A stretch of 40,786 nucleotides of DNA from Clostridia bacterium (lineage in GTDB: Bacteria > Bacillota > Clostridia > Oscillospirales > CAG-272): the NCBI GenBank assembly GCA_017472305.1, contig JAFUQP010000002.1, positions 66,143 to 106,928 of the forward strand, in the 5' to 3' direction. Shown here piece after piece: positions 31,650 through 39,733 of the stretch. The notes under the pieces were generated by a model that was not told the origin of the DNA, searched no databases, and saw nothing but the letters and a program-made list of their open reading frames with translations. Each line of letters begins with the position of its first letter. The stretch's first letter is position 1. The position numbers and the translations under genes were made by a program.

Positions 31650-31681
31650 TAGGTTAATCAAAAGAGAAAGGCTAAAACACA

Positions 31682-32998
31682 ATGTCGCTTTTTATGCTTG
31701 GACGCGCTAAAGTCCCGCACAGAAAAAATACGGCAAATATGAAGGCGGAGAGAATTCCCGCGCCCACATCGGTCACTCTGCTGACCTCTCAGCACATCGG
31801 CGCACCCGCGACCCCCACCGTTAAGGTCGGAGATAAGGTCAAGGTCGGCACTCTCGTGGCAGAGGCATCGGGCTACGTAAGCTCTCCCGTCTATTCCTCG
31901 GTATCCGGCACGGTAAAGAAGCTTGAGCCGCATCTTATGTATAACGGAAGAAGCTGTCAGGCTATCATAATCGAGTCCGACGGAGAAATGACTCCCGACG
32001 AGAGCATAGCTCCCCCGACTATCAGCTCCTTTGACGAGCTTTCCGCGGCGGTACGCGCCTCGGGACTTGTAGGACTTGGCGGTGCGGGCTTCCCCACCTC
32101 GGTAAAGCTTGATGCCGAGAAGAAGGGACTTATCAAGAAAATTATTCTCAACGGAGCCGAGTGCGAGCCCTATATTACAAGCGATACCCGCACAATGCTC
32201 GACGACGGCGAATACATCAAGGCAGGCGTTGAGCTGCTCCAAAAGTACGTTTCCGCTGACGAGGTTATAGTCGGAATTGAGAGAAACAAGCCCGAATGTA
32301 TCGCAAACCTTACCTCGCTCTTTGCGGGAAATGAGAAGGTGCGCGTGGTTTCGCTCCCCGACACATATCCGCAGGGCGCGGAAAAAATCCTTATACACAA
32401 TACGGCAGGGCTTGACGTGCCCGAGGGCGGACTCCCCGCGGACGTTGGCTGTCTGGTTATGAACGTGACCTCGGTTGCATTCCTTGCAAAATATGCCGAG
32501 AGCGGTATGCCCCTCGTTGAAAAGTGTGTGACGGTTGACGGCTCGGCAATAAAGAGCCCGAAGAACCTCATAGTACCTATAGGAACTCCTATAAAGGACG
32601 TTATCGAGGCGGCAGGCGGCACCTCGTGCGAGGTCGGAAAGATTCTCTACGGCGGTCCTATGATGGGTATGGCGGTTTATTCCGACGAGGAGCCCGTCCT
32701 CAAGAACACCAACGCTATAACCGTAATGAACAAGAAGGATGCGGAGCCGAAGAAGCTCTACCCCTGTATACACTGCGGCAGATGCGCCGAAATCTGTCCT
32801 ATGGGGCTCAATCCCACCCTCTACGCGAAGGCTATGAAGGTATCCGACCCCGCCGACAGACGCGCCCGTCTTAACGATGCAAAGATAAATCTCTGTATGG
32901 AGTGCGGCTGTTGCTCCTTCGTGTGCCCCTCGGCGCGCCCCCTCGTTGAAACCAACAAGCTTGCGAAGGCTGACCTTCGCGCAGCGCAGAATAAGTAA
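31682..32998 (+). CDS. rnfC: Rnf complex subunit RnfC
   Basis: A 438-aa peripheral subunit carrying the NADH/FMN and iron-sulfur sites of the Rnf complex. VGDKVKVGTLVAEASGYVSSPVYSS is the N-terminal barrel-sandwich segment. GLGGAGFPTSVKL and ILNGAECEPYITSDTRTML are the nucleotide/FMN-binding signatures. Two 4Fe-4S motifs are at the C-terminus, CIHCGRCAEICP and CMECGCCSFVCP, as in RnfC. Length is normal for clostridial forms. First gene of rnfCDGEAB, which passes electrons from reduced ferredoxin to NAD+ while exporting Na+ or H+. Confidence 0.97.
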   Translation: MSLFMLGRAKVPHRKNTANMKAERIPAPTSVTLLTSQHIGAPATPTVKVGDKVKVGTLVAEASGYVSSPVYSSVSGTVKKLEPHLMYNGRSCQAIIIESDGEMTPDESIAPPTISSFDELSAAVRASGLVGLGGAGFPTSVKLDAEKKGLIKKIILNGAECEPYITSDTRTMLDDGEYIKAGVELLQKYVSADEVIVGIERNKPECIANLTSLFAGNEKVRVVSLPDTYPQGAEKILIHNTAGLDVPEGGLPADVGCLVMNVTSVAFLAKYAESGMPLVEKCVTVDGSAIKSPKNLIVPIGTPIKDVIEAAGGTSCEVGKILYGGPMMGMAVYSDEEPVLKNTNAITVMNKKDAEPKKLYPCIHCGRCAEICPMGLNPTLYAKAMKVSDPADRRARLNDAKINLCMECGCCSFVCPSARPLVETNKLAKADLRAAQNK

Positions 32999-33016
32999 GA
33001 TTGGAGGATATTAAAG

Positions 33017-33979
33017 GTGAATAAATTAACGGTATCCTCTGCTCCGCATATCCGCTCGAGCTCCGCTACCAACAGAGTAATGCTCGACGTTATTATCGCG
33101 CTTCTCCCGACGGCGATTGCAGGCTCTGTAATCTTCGGCTGGCAGGCGATAGCGACTATTCTTATCTGTGTTCTGTCCTCGGTGCTTGCGGAATTTATCT
33201 ACAACCTTATACTTAAGAAGGAGCAGACTGTCGGCGATTTCTCCGCGGCGGTTACGGGACTTCTTCTCGGTCTTAATATGCCTGCAAACTTCACCGAAAT
33301 CTGGTGGCAGTGCATTATCGGCTCGGCGTTTGCGATAATCGTAGTCAAGTGCCTCTTTGGCGGTCTTGGAGCGAACTTTGCAAACCCTGCAATCACAGGC
33401 CGTATTTTTATGATGATATGCTACACCGGCACGGTTGGCAAGTCGGTATTCCCGATTATCGGCTCAGCAGAGCTTTCGACCGGCGCAACTCCGCTCGTGG
33501 TCCTCGGCTCGGATAATATATCAAGCCTTCCCTCTCTCTTTGATATGCTCCTCGGTCTTCGCGGCGGCGCTATCGGTGAGGTGTGCATACTTGCTCTGCT
33601 CGTCGGCTTCGTTTATCTCGTCGTACGCAAGGTAATCTACTTTGAAACTCCGCTTATTATGATAGGAACGGTGTTTGTTCTCTCGCTTCTCGTATCGAAC
33701 GACCCCGTCTACGCCCTCTATCAGGTTATGTCGGGCGGTCTTATTCTCGGTGCCGTCTTTATGGCAACCGACTACGTAACCACTCCCATAAACCGCACAG
33801 GCAAGATGATATTCGCTCTCGGCGCGGGACTTATCACAGTACTTATCAGACTCTACGGCTCGTATCCCGAGGGTGTATCCTTCGCGATACTTCTTATGAA
33901 CATTCTCTCGCCCTACATTGAAAAATGGACGGCAAAGCGCCCCCTCGGTGCAAAGCGTGTGAAGGGAGGCACTAAATAA
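33017..33979 (+). CDS. rnfD: Rnf complex subunit RnfD
   Basis: A 320-aa membrane protein with about ten helices and covalently bound FMN. Starts at GTG 33017, set by GGAGG 9 nt upstream and the family N-terminus VSSAPHIRSSSATNRVMLDV. GLNMPANFTEIWW and FGGLGANFANPAITGRIF are RnfD/NqrB signatures. MATDYVTTPINRTGK (near residue 255) contains the threonine to which FMN is attached by an ApbE-type transferase. No apbE is present in the window. The stop overlaps the rnfG start in TAATG. Confidence 0.97.
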   Translation: MNKLTVSSAPHIRSSSATNRVMLDVIIALLPTAIAGSVIFGWQAIATILICVLSSVLAEFIYNLILKKEQTVGDFSAAVTGLLLGLNMPANFTEIWWQCIIGSAFAIIVVKCLFGGLGANFANPAITGRIFMMICYTGTVGKSVFPIIGSAELSTGATPLVVLGSDNISSLPSLFDMLLGLRGGAIGEVCILALLVGFVYLVVRKVIYFETPLIMIGTVFVLSLLVSNDPVYALYQVMSGGLILGAVFMATDYVTTPINRTGKMIFALGAGLITVLIRLYGSYPEGVSFAILLMNILSPYIEKWTAKRPLGAKRVKGGTK

Positions 33980-35085
33980 TGAACCTTAAGAATATTTTCA
34001 AAAAGGACAATATAATGCCCGTTGCCGTGCTTGGCATAATCTGCCTTGTCGTTGCGGTACTCGTCGCAGGCATTAACCTTATAACGCGCGACGTTATCAA
34101 GGCAGAGGAGGACAGAAAGATTTCCGAATCGCTCTCGATTGTTATGGAGGGCGGCGAATTCGAAAAGGCAGAGCTTCCCTCTGACGCACCCTCGACTGTC
34201 ACTGCGGTATACCGCGAGAAGAACGGCAAGGGCAACGTCGTAACCCTCACAAAGCAGGGCTACAAGGCTCCTATCAGCATCACGGTCGGAATTGACGCAG
34301 AGGGCAAGATAACCGGCGCTGTCATCACAAGCCAGGCAGAGAGCCACGGCAAGACGGGAATTGACAGCTACGTTTCGGGCTTTATTGGCAGCGATGCGGC
34401 AGGCGTTGAATCGCACTTCTCGGCAAATCACGTAACAGGCGCAACCGTCACCTCTGAGAAAATCAAAGAAGCAATCTACGACGCGTTCGTAGTCCTCGGC
34501 TTAGCCGCGGCAAAGGACACCCCCGACGTGCCCGAGTTTACTCCCGCAGGCGAGGCAAGCCTTACCGAAAGCGAGGCTATCGCAATCGCAAAGGAGCTTA
34601 TGGACGGCAGCTACACGAAGGTAGCTCTTCCCGAGAATATGCCCGAAACCACTCACGCACTCTACAAGCGCCAAGAGGGCGGCTACGCTATCCACCTTGC
34701 AACCCAGAGAATTAAGTGGTCGCCTACCGAGAACGAGGCAATCGTCACAGTTGACGGCCTCGGCAATATCACCGGTATCAAGATGATACAGTGGAACGTA
34801 GGCTACGATAAGGAGCTGCTCTCCGCGGCACCCGTATGTACCGAGGAGTATCTTAACAGCTTTATCGGTAAGAATGCGTCCTCTCTGAACAGAGTTGAGA
34901 TTGTAACAAACGCAACCCTGACAAACAACTTCTTCGGCGAAGCGCTGAAGGGCGCGCTCGACGTGCTCTACCCCGTGCCGATATACAGCATTATAGCGAT
35001 AGTAATTATTGCACTCGCAATAGCGGCACCCGTAGCGGTAGTTATAATAAATAAGGTAAGGAGGAAGAAAAATGAAGCAAAATAA
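33979..35085 (+). CDS. rnfG: Rnf complex subunit RnfG, long form with a second FMN-binding-like domain
   Basis: At 368 aa this is much longer than typical RnfG (about 180-220). Residues 12-34 are the N-terminal anchor. The first FMN-binding domain is at about 85-175, with HVTGATVTSEKI and flavinylation Thr156. A second domain follows at about 230-330 and ends YLNSFIGKNASS ... VEIVTNATLTNNF, where TNAT (310-313) replaces the TGAT motif. A second membrane helix (about 335-358) and basic tail RRKKNEAK close the protein. The second domain keeps the threonine (Thr313) but has lost the glycine, so flavin binding there is doubtful. It overlaps rnfD by one base and rnfE by 14 bases. Confidence 0.93.
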   Translation: MNLKNIFKKDNIMPVAVLGIICLVVAVLVAGINLITRDVIKAEEDRKISESLSIVMEGGEFEKAELPSDAPSTVTAVYREKNGKGNVVTLTKQGYKAPISITVGIDAEGKITGAVITSQAESHGKTGIDSYVSGFIGSDAAGVESHFSANHVTGATVTSEKIKEAIYDAFVVLGLAAAKDTPDVPEFTPAGEASLTESEAIAIAKELMDGSYTKVALPENMPETTHALYKRQEGGYAIHLATQRIKWSPTENEAIVTVDGLGNITGIKMIQWNVGYDKELLSAAPVCTEEYLNSFIGKNASSLNRVEIVTNATLTNNFFGEALKGALDVLYPVPIYSIIAIVIIALAIAAPVAVVIINKVRRKKNEAK

Positions 35086-35830
35086 TAAGCTCTCCATCTT
35101 CCTTCGCGGACTTATCGCCGAGAACCCCGTTCTCGTACTGGTTCTCGGTACCTGCCCCACCCTAGCTCAGACGGGTAGCGTTATCGCCGCTCTCTCTATG
35201 GGTATTGCGGCAACGATAGTTCTTGCCTGCTCGAACGTCGTTATATCGGCACTTCGCAAGGTTATTCCCGACACCGTCAGAATTCCCTGCTATATCGTAG
35301 TTATTGCGGGCTTCGTTACGGCGGTGCAGCTTCTTATGCACGCGTATCTTCCCGACCTTTACGCTATGATGGGCGTTTATCTTGCGCTTATCGTCGTTAA
35401 CTGCATTATTCTCGGCAGAGCCGAGATGTTCGCGAGAAAGAACAATATGCTCGATTCTCTCCTTGACGGACTCGGAATGGGCGTCGGCTTCCTTCTTGCG
35501 CTCCTCGCTATGGCAACGATACGCGAGGTGCTCGGCGCGGGAACGTTTGCGGGAATTGCAATTCCCTTCCTCGTCGGCGAGGGCTACAGCTACACAATAC
35601 CGATACTCACCCAAGCCCCCGGCGGCTTCCTTGTGTTCGGTATCCTTATCGCGATTGTAAACAAGATTGGCCCGAAGAAGGGCGAGAAGAAGCGCAAGGA
35701 GTTCTCCTGCGAGGGCTGCCCCTCGGCGCATCTGTGCGGCAAGGTTTCCTGCGCTGAAAACACAGAGCTCGTGATTACGAGCGAGCCCGAAGTACAGGGA
35801 ACACCCGAAGGAAAGGAGGGTGAGGCGTAA
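35072..35830 (+). CDS. rnfE: Rnf complex subunit RnfE with a cysteine-rich tail
   Basis: A 252-aa membrane protein with about six helices. The conserved Cys28 (LGTCPTLA) and Cys110 (VNCIILGRAE) are RnfE ligands of the membrane [2Fe-2S] cluster shared with RnfA. After the last helix the usual protein would end near residue 205. Here a 47-residue extension carries CEGCPSAHLCGKVSC (Cys213, 216, 222, 227) and an acidic end. GGAGG lies 7 nt before the ATG, which overlaps the rnfG end. Confidence 0.95.
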   Translation: MKQNNKLSIFLRGLIAENPVLVLVLGTCPTLAQTGSVIAALSMGIAATIVLACSNVVISALRKVIPDTVRIPCYIVVIAGFVTAVQLLMHAYLPDLYAMMGVYLALIVVNCIILGRAEMFARKNNMLDSLLDGLGMGVGFLLALLAMATIREVLGAGTFAGIAIPFLVGEGYSYTIPILTQAPGGFLVFGILIAIVNKIGPKKGEKKRKEFSCEGCPSAHLCGKVSCAENTELVITSEPEVQGTPEGKEGEA

Positions 35831-36432
35831 TGGATTTCAAGATGCTTCTTTATATTCTCCTTATGGGAGTGTTCGTAAACAACTACGTTCTAAACAAGTT
35901 CCTCGGCATCTGTCCCTTCCTCGGTGTATCGAAGAAATTCAACCAGGCATCGGGTATGGGCATTGCGGTTATCTTCGTTATGCTCGTAGCAACCGCCGTG
36001 ACCTGGCCTATTCAGATTTACGTGCTTGACCCCGCGGGACTCGGATTCCTTCAGACAATAGTATTCATTCTCGTTATAGCGGCACTCGTTCAGTTCGTTG
36101 AAATCGTGCTTAAGAAGTTTATACCCGCCCTTCACAAGTCGCTTGGCGTATATCTTCCGCTTATAACCACCAACTGCGCCGTTCTCGGCGTAGCAATCAA
36201 CAACATTACCGACGGCTACAACTTTATCGAGTCGATGTTCTCATCTCTCGGCGTTGGACTCGGCTTCCTTCTTGCGATGGTGCTATTCGCGGGCGTGCGC
36301 TCGAGAATTGAGAACTGCCCCTCGCCTAAGGCGGTGCAGGGCTTGCCTATAACGCTTATCGCCGCGTCTATCGTTTCGCTTGCATTCTTCGGCTTCTCGG
36401 GAGTCCTCGAAAATCTTCTCGGTATTGCCTGA
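35830..36432 (+). CDS. rnfA: Rnf complex subunit RnfA
   Basis: A 200-aa six-helix membrane protein. VNNYVLNKFLGICPFLGVSKK and ITTNCAVLGVAINN carry the two cysteines that, with those of RnfE, hold the membrane [2Fe-2S] cluster. The two proteins are inverted paralogues. Start ATG overlaps the rnfE stop in TAATG, with AAGGAGG upstream. Confidence 0.97.
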   Translation: MDFKMLLYILLMGVFVNNYVLNKFLGICPFLGVSKKFNQASGMGIAVIFVMLVATAVTWPIQIYVLDPAGLGFLQTIVFILVIAALVQFVEIVLKKFIPALHKSLGVYLPLITTNCAVLGVAINNITDGYNFIESMFSSLGVGLGFLLAMVLFAGVRSRIENCPSPKAVQGLPITLIAASIVSLAFFGFSGVLENLLGIA

Positions 36433-36451
36433 CGGAAAGGAGATATAATAA

Positions 36452-37276
36452 ATGATAGAAATAATTATTTCCGCTTCCGTGCTTGTCATCATTGCGCTTC
36501 TCTGCGCTGTGCTTCTTACGGTGTCCTCGGTGTTCTTCGGAGTTAAGGAGGACGAGCGCTTCGGGGCAGTCCGTGACTGCCTTCCCGGGGCTAACTGCGG
36601 CGCCTGCGGCTATTCGGGCTGCGACGGCTACGCAAAGGCTCTCGTAGAGGGCAAGACCGACAACCCCAACCTCTGTGTTCCCGGCGGTGACGGCACCGCC
36701 TGTGAGATTGGCTCGATTATGGGCCTTGCCGCGCAGGACGTCGTAGAGCGCGTAGCCTACGTTGCCTGCAACGGCTCCTGCCCAATTGACGAGAGAAAGT
36801 ACGCCTACGAGGGCATCAAGACCTGTGTCGCGGCTAACCTCGCCTACTCGGGCGACCGCTTCTGCACCTTTGCCTGCCTCGGCTACGGCGACTGCGTCAG
36901 AGTTTGTCCGAGAGATGCAATCAGCATCAACGAGGAGAGATGCATTGCCGAAATCAATCCCACAAAATGTATCGGCTGCGGCCTCTGCGCAAAGGAATGT
37001 CCCAACGGAATTATACATCTTATTAACGACACCTCACGCGTTGTGGTCAAGTGTAACAGCCACAACAAGGGCGCACAGGTGCGCAAGGTCTGTATAAACG
37101 GCTGTATCGCCTGCGGCAAGTGTGAAAAATCCTGTCCCGAGGGCGCAATCAAGGTCGTGGACAACCTTGCTACGATAGACTACGAGAAATGCACCGGCTG
37201 CGGCACCTGCCACGACGTATGCCCTGTAAAGTGTATACACGTCGGCAACTTCATCTGCGGCTCGCATTTCGAATAA
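36452..37276 (+). CDS. rnfB: Rnf complex subunit RnfB
   Basis: A 274-aa ferredoxin-like subunit that accepts electrons from soluble ferredoxin. One N-terminal helix (about 5-28) is followed by the 4Fe-4S motif CLPGANCGACGYSGCDGYA. Several ferredoxin motifs come after it, including CIGCGLCAKECP, CIACGKCEKSCP and CTGCGTCHDVCP, plus the FACLGYGDCVRVCP segment. The C-terminus is short, without the extra ferredoxin repeats seen in some acetogens. AAAGGAGATATAATAA precedes the ATG. Confidence 0.97.
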   Translation: MIEIIISASVLVIIALLCAVLLTVSSVFFGVKEDERFGAVRDCLPGANCGACGYSGCDGYAKALVEGKTDNPNLCVPGGDGTACEIGSIMGLAAQDVVERVAYVACNGSCPIDERKYAYEGIKTCVAANLAYSGDRFCTFACLGYGDCVRVCPRDAISINEERCIAEINPTKCIGCGLCAKECPNGIIHLINDTSRVVVKCNSHNKGAQVRKVCINGCIACGKCEKSCPEGAIKVVDNLATIDYEKCTGCGTCHDVCPVKCIHVGNFICGSHFE

Positions 37277-37287
37277 TCAGAGGGAGA

Positions 37288-37366
37288 AAATTCCGAATTA
37301 CTTTGGAAATACCGCTCGCAATATTAATTATATTGCGAACGAGCCGTCCGATGAATTTCGGAATTT
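37288..37366. repeat. Long interrupted inverted repeat between rnfB and the NusG-II gene
   Basis: Outer arms near 37288-37299 and 37354-37366 match with one extra base (AAATTCCGAATT against AATTTCGGAATTT). Inner arms CGCAATAT (37317-37324) and ATATTGCG (37330-37337) are perfect around a 5-nt loop. No T-run follows, so it is not an intrinsic terminator; it may be an mRNA-stability or palindromic repeat element. Confidence 0.55.
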
Positions 37367-37408
37367 ATGCCCGCAAAACACAATAAAACGGAAAGGTTTA
37401 TCCTATCT

Positions 37409-37786
37409 ATGAAGAACTCCTCCACCCCGAAGAAAAAAATCGTATACGATATAATCCTCGGTGCGGCGCTTCTTCTGATAGCCCTTTCCGTTTTTATTTT
37501 CGTCGAATGCACGCGTACGGGCGGCGAGCTTGTCACGGTCGAGCTTGACGGCGAAGAAATCGGCCGATACCCTCTTGACACAGACGTACGCCTTCCATTG
37601 AAGGACGGCAAAAACGTGCTCATTATCGAGGACGGCGCGGCATTTATGGAGAGTGCCGACTGCCCCGACAAGGTATGTGTCAGAACAGGCAAAATTTCAA
37701 GAGTCGGCGAGCAGATTGTGTGTCTGCCCAACCGCGTATTTATAAGAGTTGTCGGCAAGGGTGACGAAATTCTGCCAATAAACTAA
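37409..37786 (+). CDS. NusG domain II-containing membrane protein
   Basis: A 125-aa protein with one N-terminal membrane helix (about 11-32, YDIILGAALLLIALSVFIFV) and a small extracytoplasmic NusG domain II: LVTVELDGEEIGRYPLDTD, NVLIIEDGAAFMESADCPDK, VCVRTGKISRVGEQIVCLPN, then RVFIRVVG. Three cysteines, two in CPDKVC, may form a redox or metal site. Genes of this family commonly stand beside Gx transporter, ApbE and Rnf genes in Firmicutes. The start at 37409 is favoured over an upstream ATG at 37367 by GGAAAGG and because the added residues look non-family; this is a moderate preference. Confidence 0.85.
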   Translation: MKNSSTPKKKIVYDIILGAALLLIALSVFIFVECTRTGGELVTVELDGEEIGRYPLDTDVRLPLKDGKNVLIIEDGAAFMESADCPDKVCVRTGKISRVGEQIVCLPNRVFIRVVGKGDEILPIN

Positions 37787-37831
37787 CAAAAAGCAAACTG
37801 CAGTTTACAAAAACCGAGAAAGGAGAGGAAA

Positions 37832-38335
37832 ATGAAAAGAACCAATACGAAAAGGCTCACAACGCTTGCAATGCTTTTGTCGGTTGCAATGATTCTCTCC
37901 TACGTCGAGTCGCTCATACCGCCGCTCGTAGCAATCCCGGGTGTAAAGCTCGGGCTCTCGAATATCGCTTCCCTATTTGCGCTTCTGACACTCGGGCCGC
38001 TTGCGGCGGTGTCGGTCAGCCTTGTGAGAGTTTTCCTCTCGGCTTTGCTCTTTGGAAACGCTATGGCACTGATTTTCAGCCTCTCGGGAGCGGTGCTTTC
38101 GCTTCTCGTTATGATTGTTTTCTCGCGCCTTTCGGTGTTTTCACCCGTGGGAATTTCAATTCTCGGTGCTGTCGCGCACAACGCGGGGCAGATTATCGCC
38201 GCTTGCATAGTTCTTAGAACCTCGGCAATAATATATTACCTCGCGCCCCTGGTTATCTCGGGCACACTTGCAGGTATCGTTATCGGTACTGTCGCAGGAA
38301 TTCTTGCATCAAGGCTAAAAAAACATATCTTATAA
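37832..38335 (+). CDS. Gx transporter family protein (annotated elsewhere as heptaprenyl diphosphate synthase component I)
   Basis: A 167-aa integral membrane protein with about five helices. AIPGVKLGLSNIASLFALLTLGPLAA and LSGAVLSLLVM are typical of the Gx transporter family, whose members were once labelled heptaprenyl diphosphate synthase component I; the prenyl synthase role is doubtful. Its family is often adjacent to NusG-II and Rnf genes, as here. It may be an ECF-like substrate-binding membrane subunit. GAAAGGAGAGG precedes the ATG, 46 bp after the NusG-II gene. Confidence 0.85.
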   Translation: MKRTNTKRLTTLAMLLSVAMILSYVESLIPPLVAIPGVKLGLSNIASLFALLTLGPLAAVSVSLVRVFLSALLFGNAMALIFSLSGAVLSLLVMIVFSRLSVFSPVGISILGAVAHNAGQIIAACIVLRTSAIIYYLAPLVISGTLAGIVIGTVAGILASRLKKHIL

Positions 38336-38357
38336 TAAATTACAAACTTTAAAATAA

Positions 38358-38386
38358 TTGACAAATCAATATAGATATGTTAAAAT
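38358..38386 (+). promoter_or_regulatory. Promoter of the MFS transporter gene
   Basis: TTGACA (38358-38363), 17 bp, TAAAAT (38381-38386). A small hairpin GTCACC/GGTGAC follows near 38411-38425, just before the ribosome site. Confidence 0.75.
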
Positions 38387-38440
38387 ATTCATAGTTACAT
38401 ATTCAAGACGGTCACCTTCGGTGACGGAATGGAGATTTTT

Positions 38441-39721
38441 ATGAAGCTAAATTACAAGAGAACAATCCTCGTTGGATTCGCATTCTTCCTAATCAGCGCA
38501 TTCTGGCAGGCGTACGATACCATTGTTCCCCTCATTCTGACCAACAAGTTCGAGATGGAGCAGGTCTGGTCGGGCGTTATTATGTCGCTTGACAACGTGT
38601 TTGCTGTATTCCTTCTCCCCGTGTTCGGTACGCTCTCGGACAAGACAAGCACCAAATTCGGAAAGAGAACTCCCTTTATCTTCTTCGGAACGATACTCGC
38701 GGCAATCTTCCTTTCGCTTCTCGGATTTATAAGCAATCTCGTGCTGTTCGTTATAATCCTTCTCCTCTCGCTTCTTTCTATGGCGACCTTCCGCTCACCC
38801 GCGGTAGCTCTTATGCCCGACGTAACACTCAAGCCCCTGCGCTCGAAGGGTAACGCGATTATCAACCTTATGGGTACGGCAGGCGGTATGTTAGTTCTCG
38901 GTCTGTCTATGGTATTCGGCACGAACGAAAAGGGCAAAACCGACTTCTCGGTATATCTTATCTCGGTAAGCCTTCTTATGCTCGGCGCACTCGTGGTATT
39001 CCTCGTTACGGTTAAGGAGCCGCTCTGGGCAAAGGAAGCCGACGAGGCAGGCGCCCTTCTTGAAAAGGATGGGAAGGTGACCGACGAGCCGAAGGCACAG
39101 GGCAAGCTCACAAAGAGCGAGATGACCTCTCTTATCCTCATTCTCGCCTCGGTTGCTCTCTGGTATATAGGCTACAACGCAGTAACCTCGAAGTATTCGG
39201 TATACGCAACAGAGGTTCTTGAGGTTCCCTACAACACAACGCTTCTTCTCGCGCAGGCGGCGGCTATTATTTCCTACATTCCCGTAGGTATCGTAGCCTC
39301 TAAAATCGGAAGAAAGAAAACCATTCTTGCAGGTGTAACGATGCTTACCGTTGCGTTTGCCGCAGCGTCCTTTATTAAGGCAGGCACTCCCGCACCCGTG
39401 ATGTACGTGCTCTTTGCGCTCGCAGGTATTGGCTGGGCAACCATCAACGTTAACTCCTTCCCGATGGTGGTTGAGCTTGCAAAGCACGGCGACGTCGGAA
39501 AGTACACAGGCTTCTATTACACAGCCTCGATGTCGGCACAGATAGTAACTCCCATTCTCTCGGGACTCCTTATAACGCTTATCGGCTGGGAGATATTCTT
39601 CCCCTACGCTGCAATATTCGCAGGTCTTGCATTCGTTACGATGTTCTTCGTTAAGCACGGCGACGCGAAGCCCGAGGCGCAGGGCGCGCTTGAGGCACTC
39701 GCAGGCGGCGACGACGACTGA
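38441..39721 (+). CDS. Major facilitator superfamily transporter, SLC45-like
   Basis: A 426-aa permease with about twelve helices and a cytoplasmic central loop (about 190-225, acidic and lysine-rich). The loop between helices 2 and 3, FGTLSDKTSTKFGKRTPFI, carries the MFS motif A in the form found in sugar:cation symporters of the SLC45/GPH type (GxxSDR...GRRRPFI), suggesting a disaccharide or related substrate. The start at 38441 (MKLNYKRT) has GGAG 7 nt upstream; an in-frame ATG at 38429 lacks a ribosome site. The downstream phosphodiesterase gene follows by 12 bp and is probably co-transcribed. Confidence 0.88.
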   Translation: MKLNYKRTILVGFAFFLISAFWQAYDTIVPLILTNKFEMEQVWSGVIMSLDNVFAVFLLPVFGTLSDKTSTKFGKRTPFIFFGTILAAIFLSLLGFISNLVLFVIILLLSLLSMATFRSPAVALMPDVTLKPLRSKGNAIINLMGTAGGMLVLGLSMVFGTNEKGKTDFSVYLISVSLLMLGALVVFLVTVKEPLWAKEADEAGALLEKDGKVTDEPKAQGKLTKSEMTSLILILASVALWYIGYNAVTSKYSVYATEVLEVPYNTTLLLAQAAAIISYIPVGIVASKIGRKKTILAGVTMLTVAFAAASFIKAGTPAPVMYVLFALAGIGWATINVNSFPMVVELAKHGDVGKYTGFYYTASMSAQIVTPILSGLLITLIGWEIFFPYAAIFAGLAFVTMFFVKHGDAKPEAQGALEALAGGDDD

Positions 39722-39733
39722 TAGGTAAGCGGT

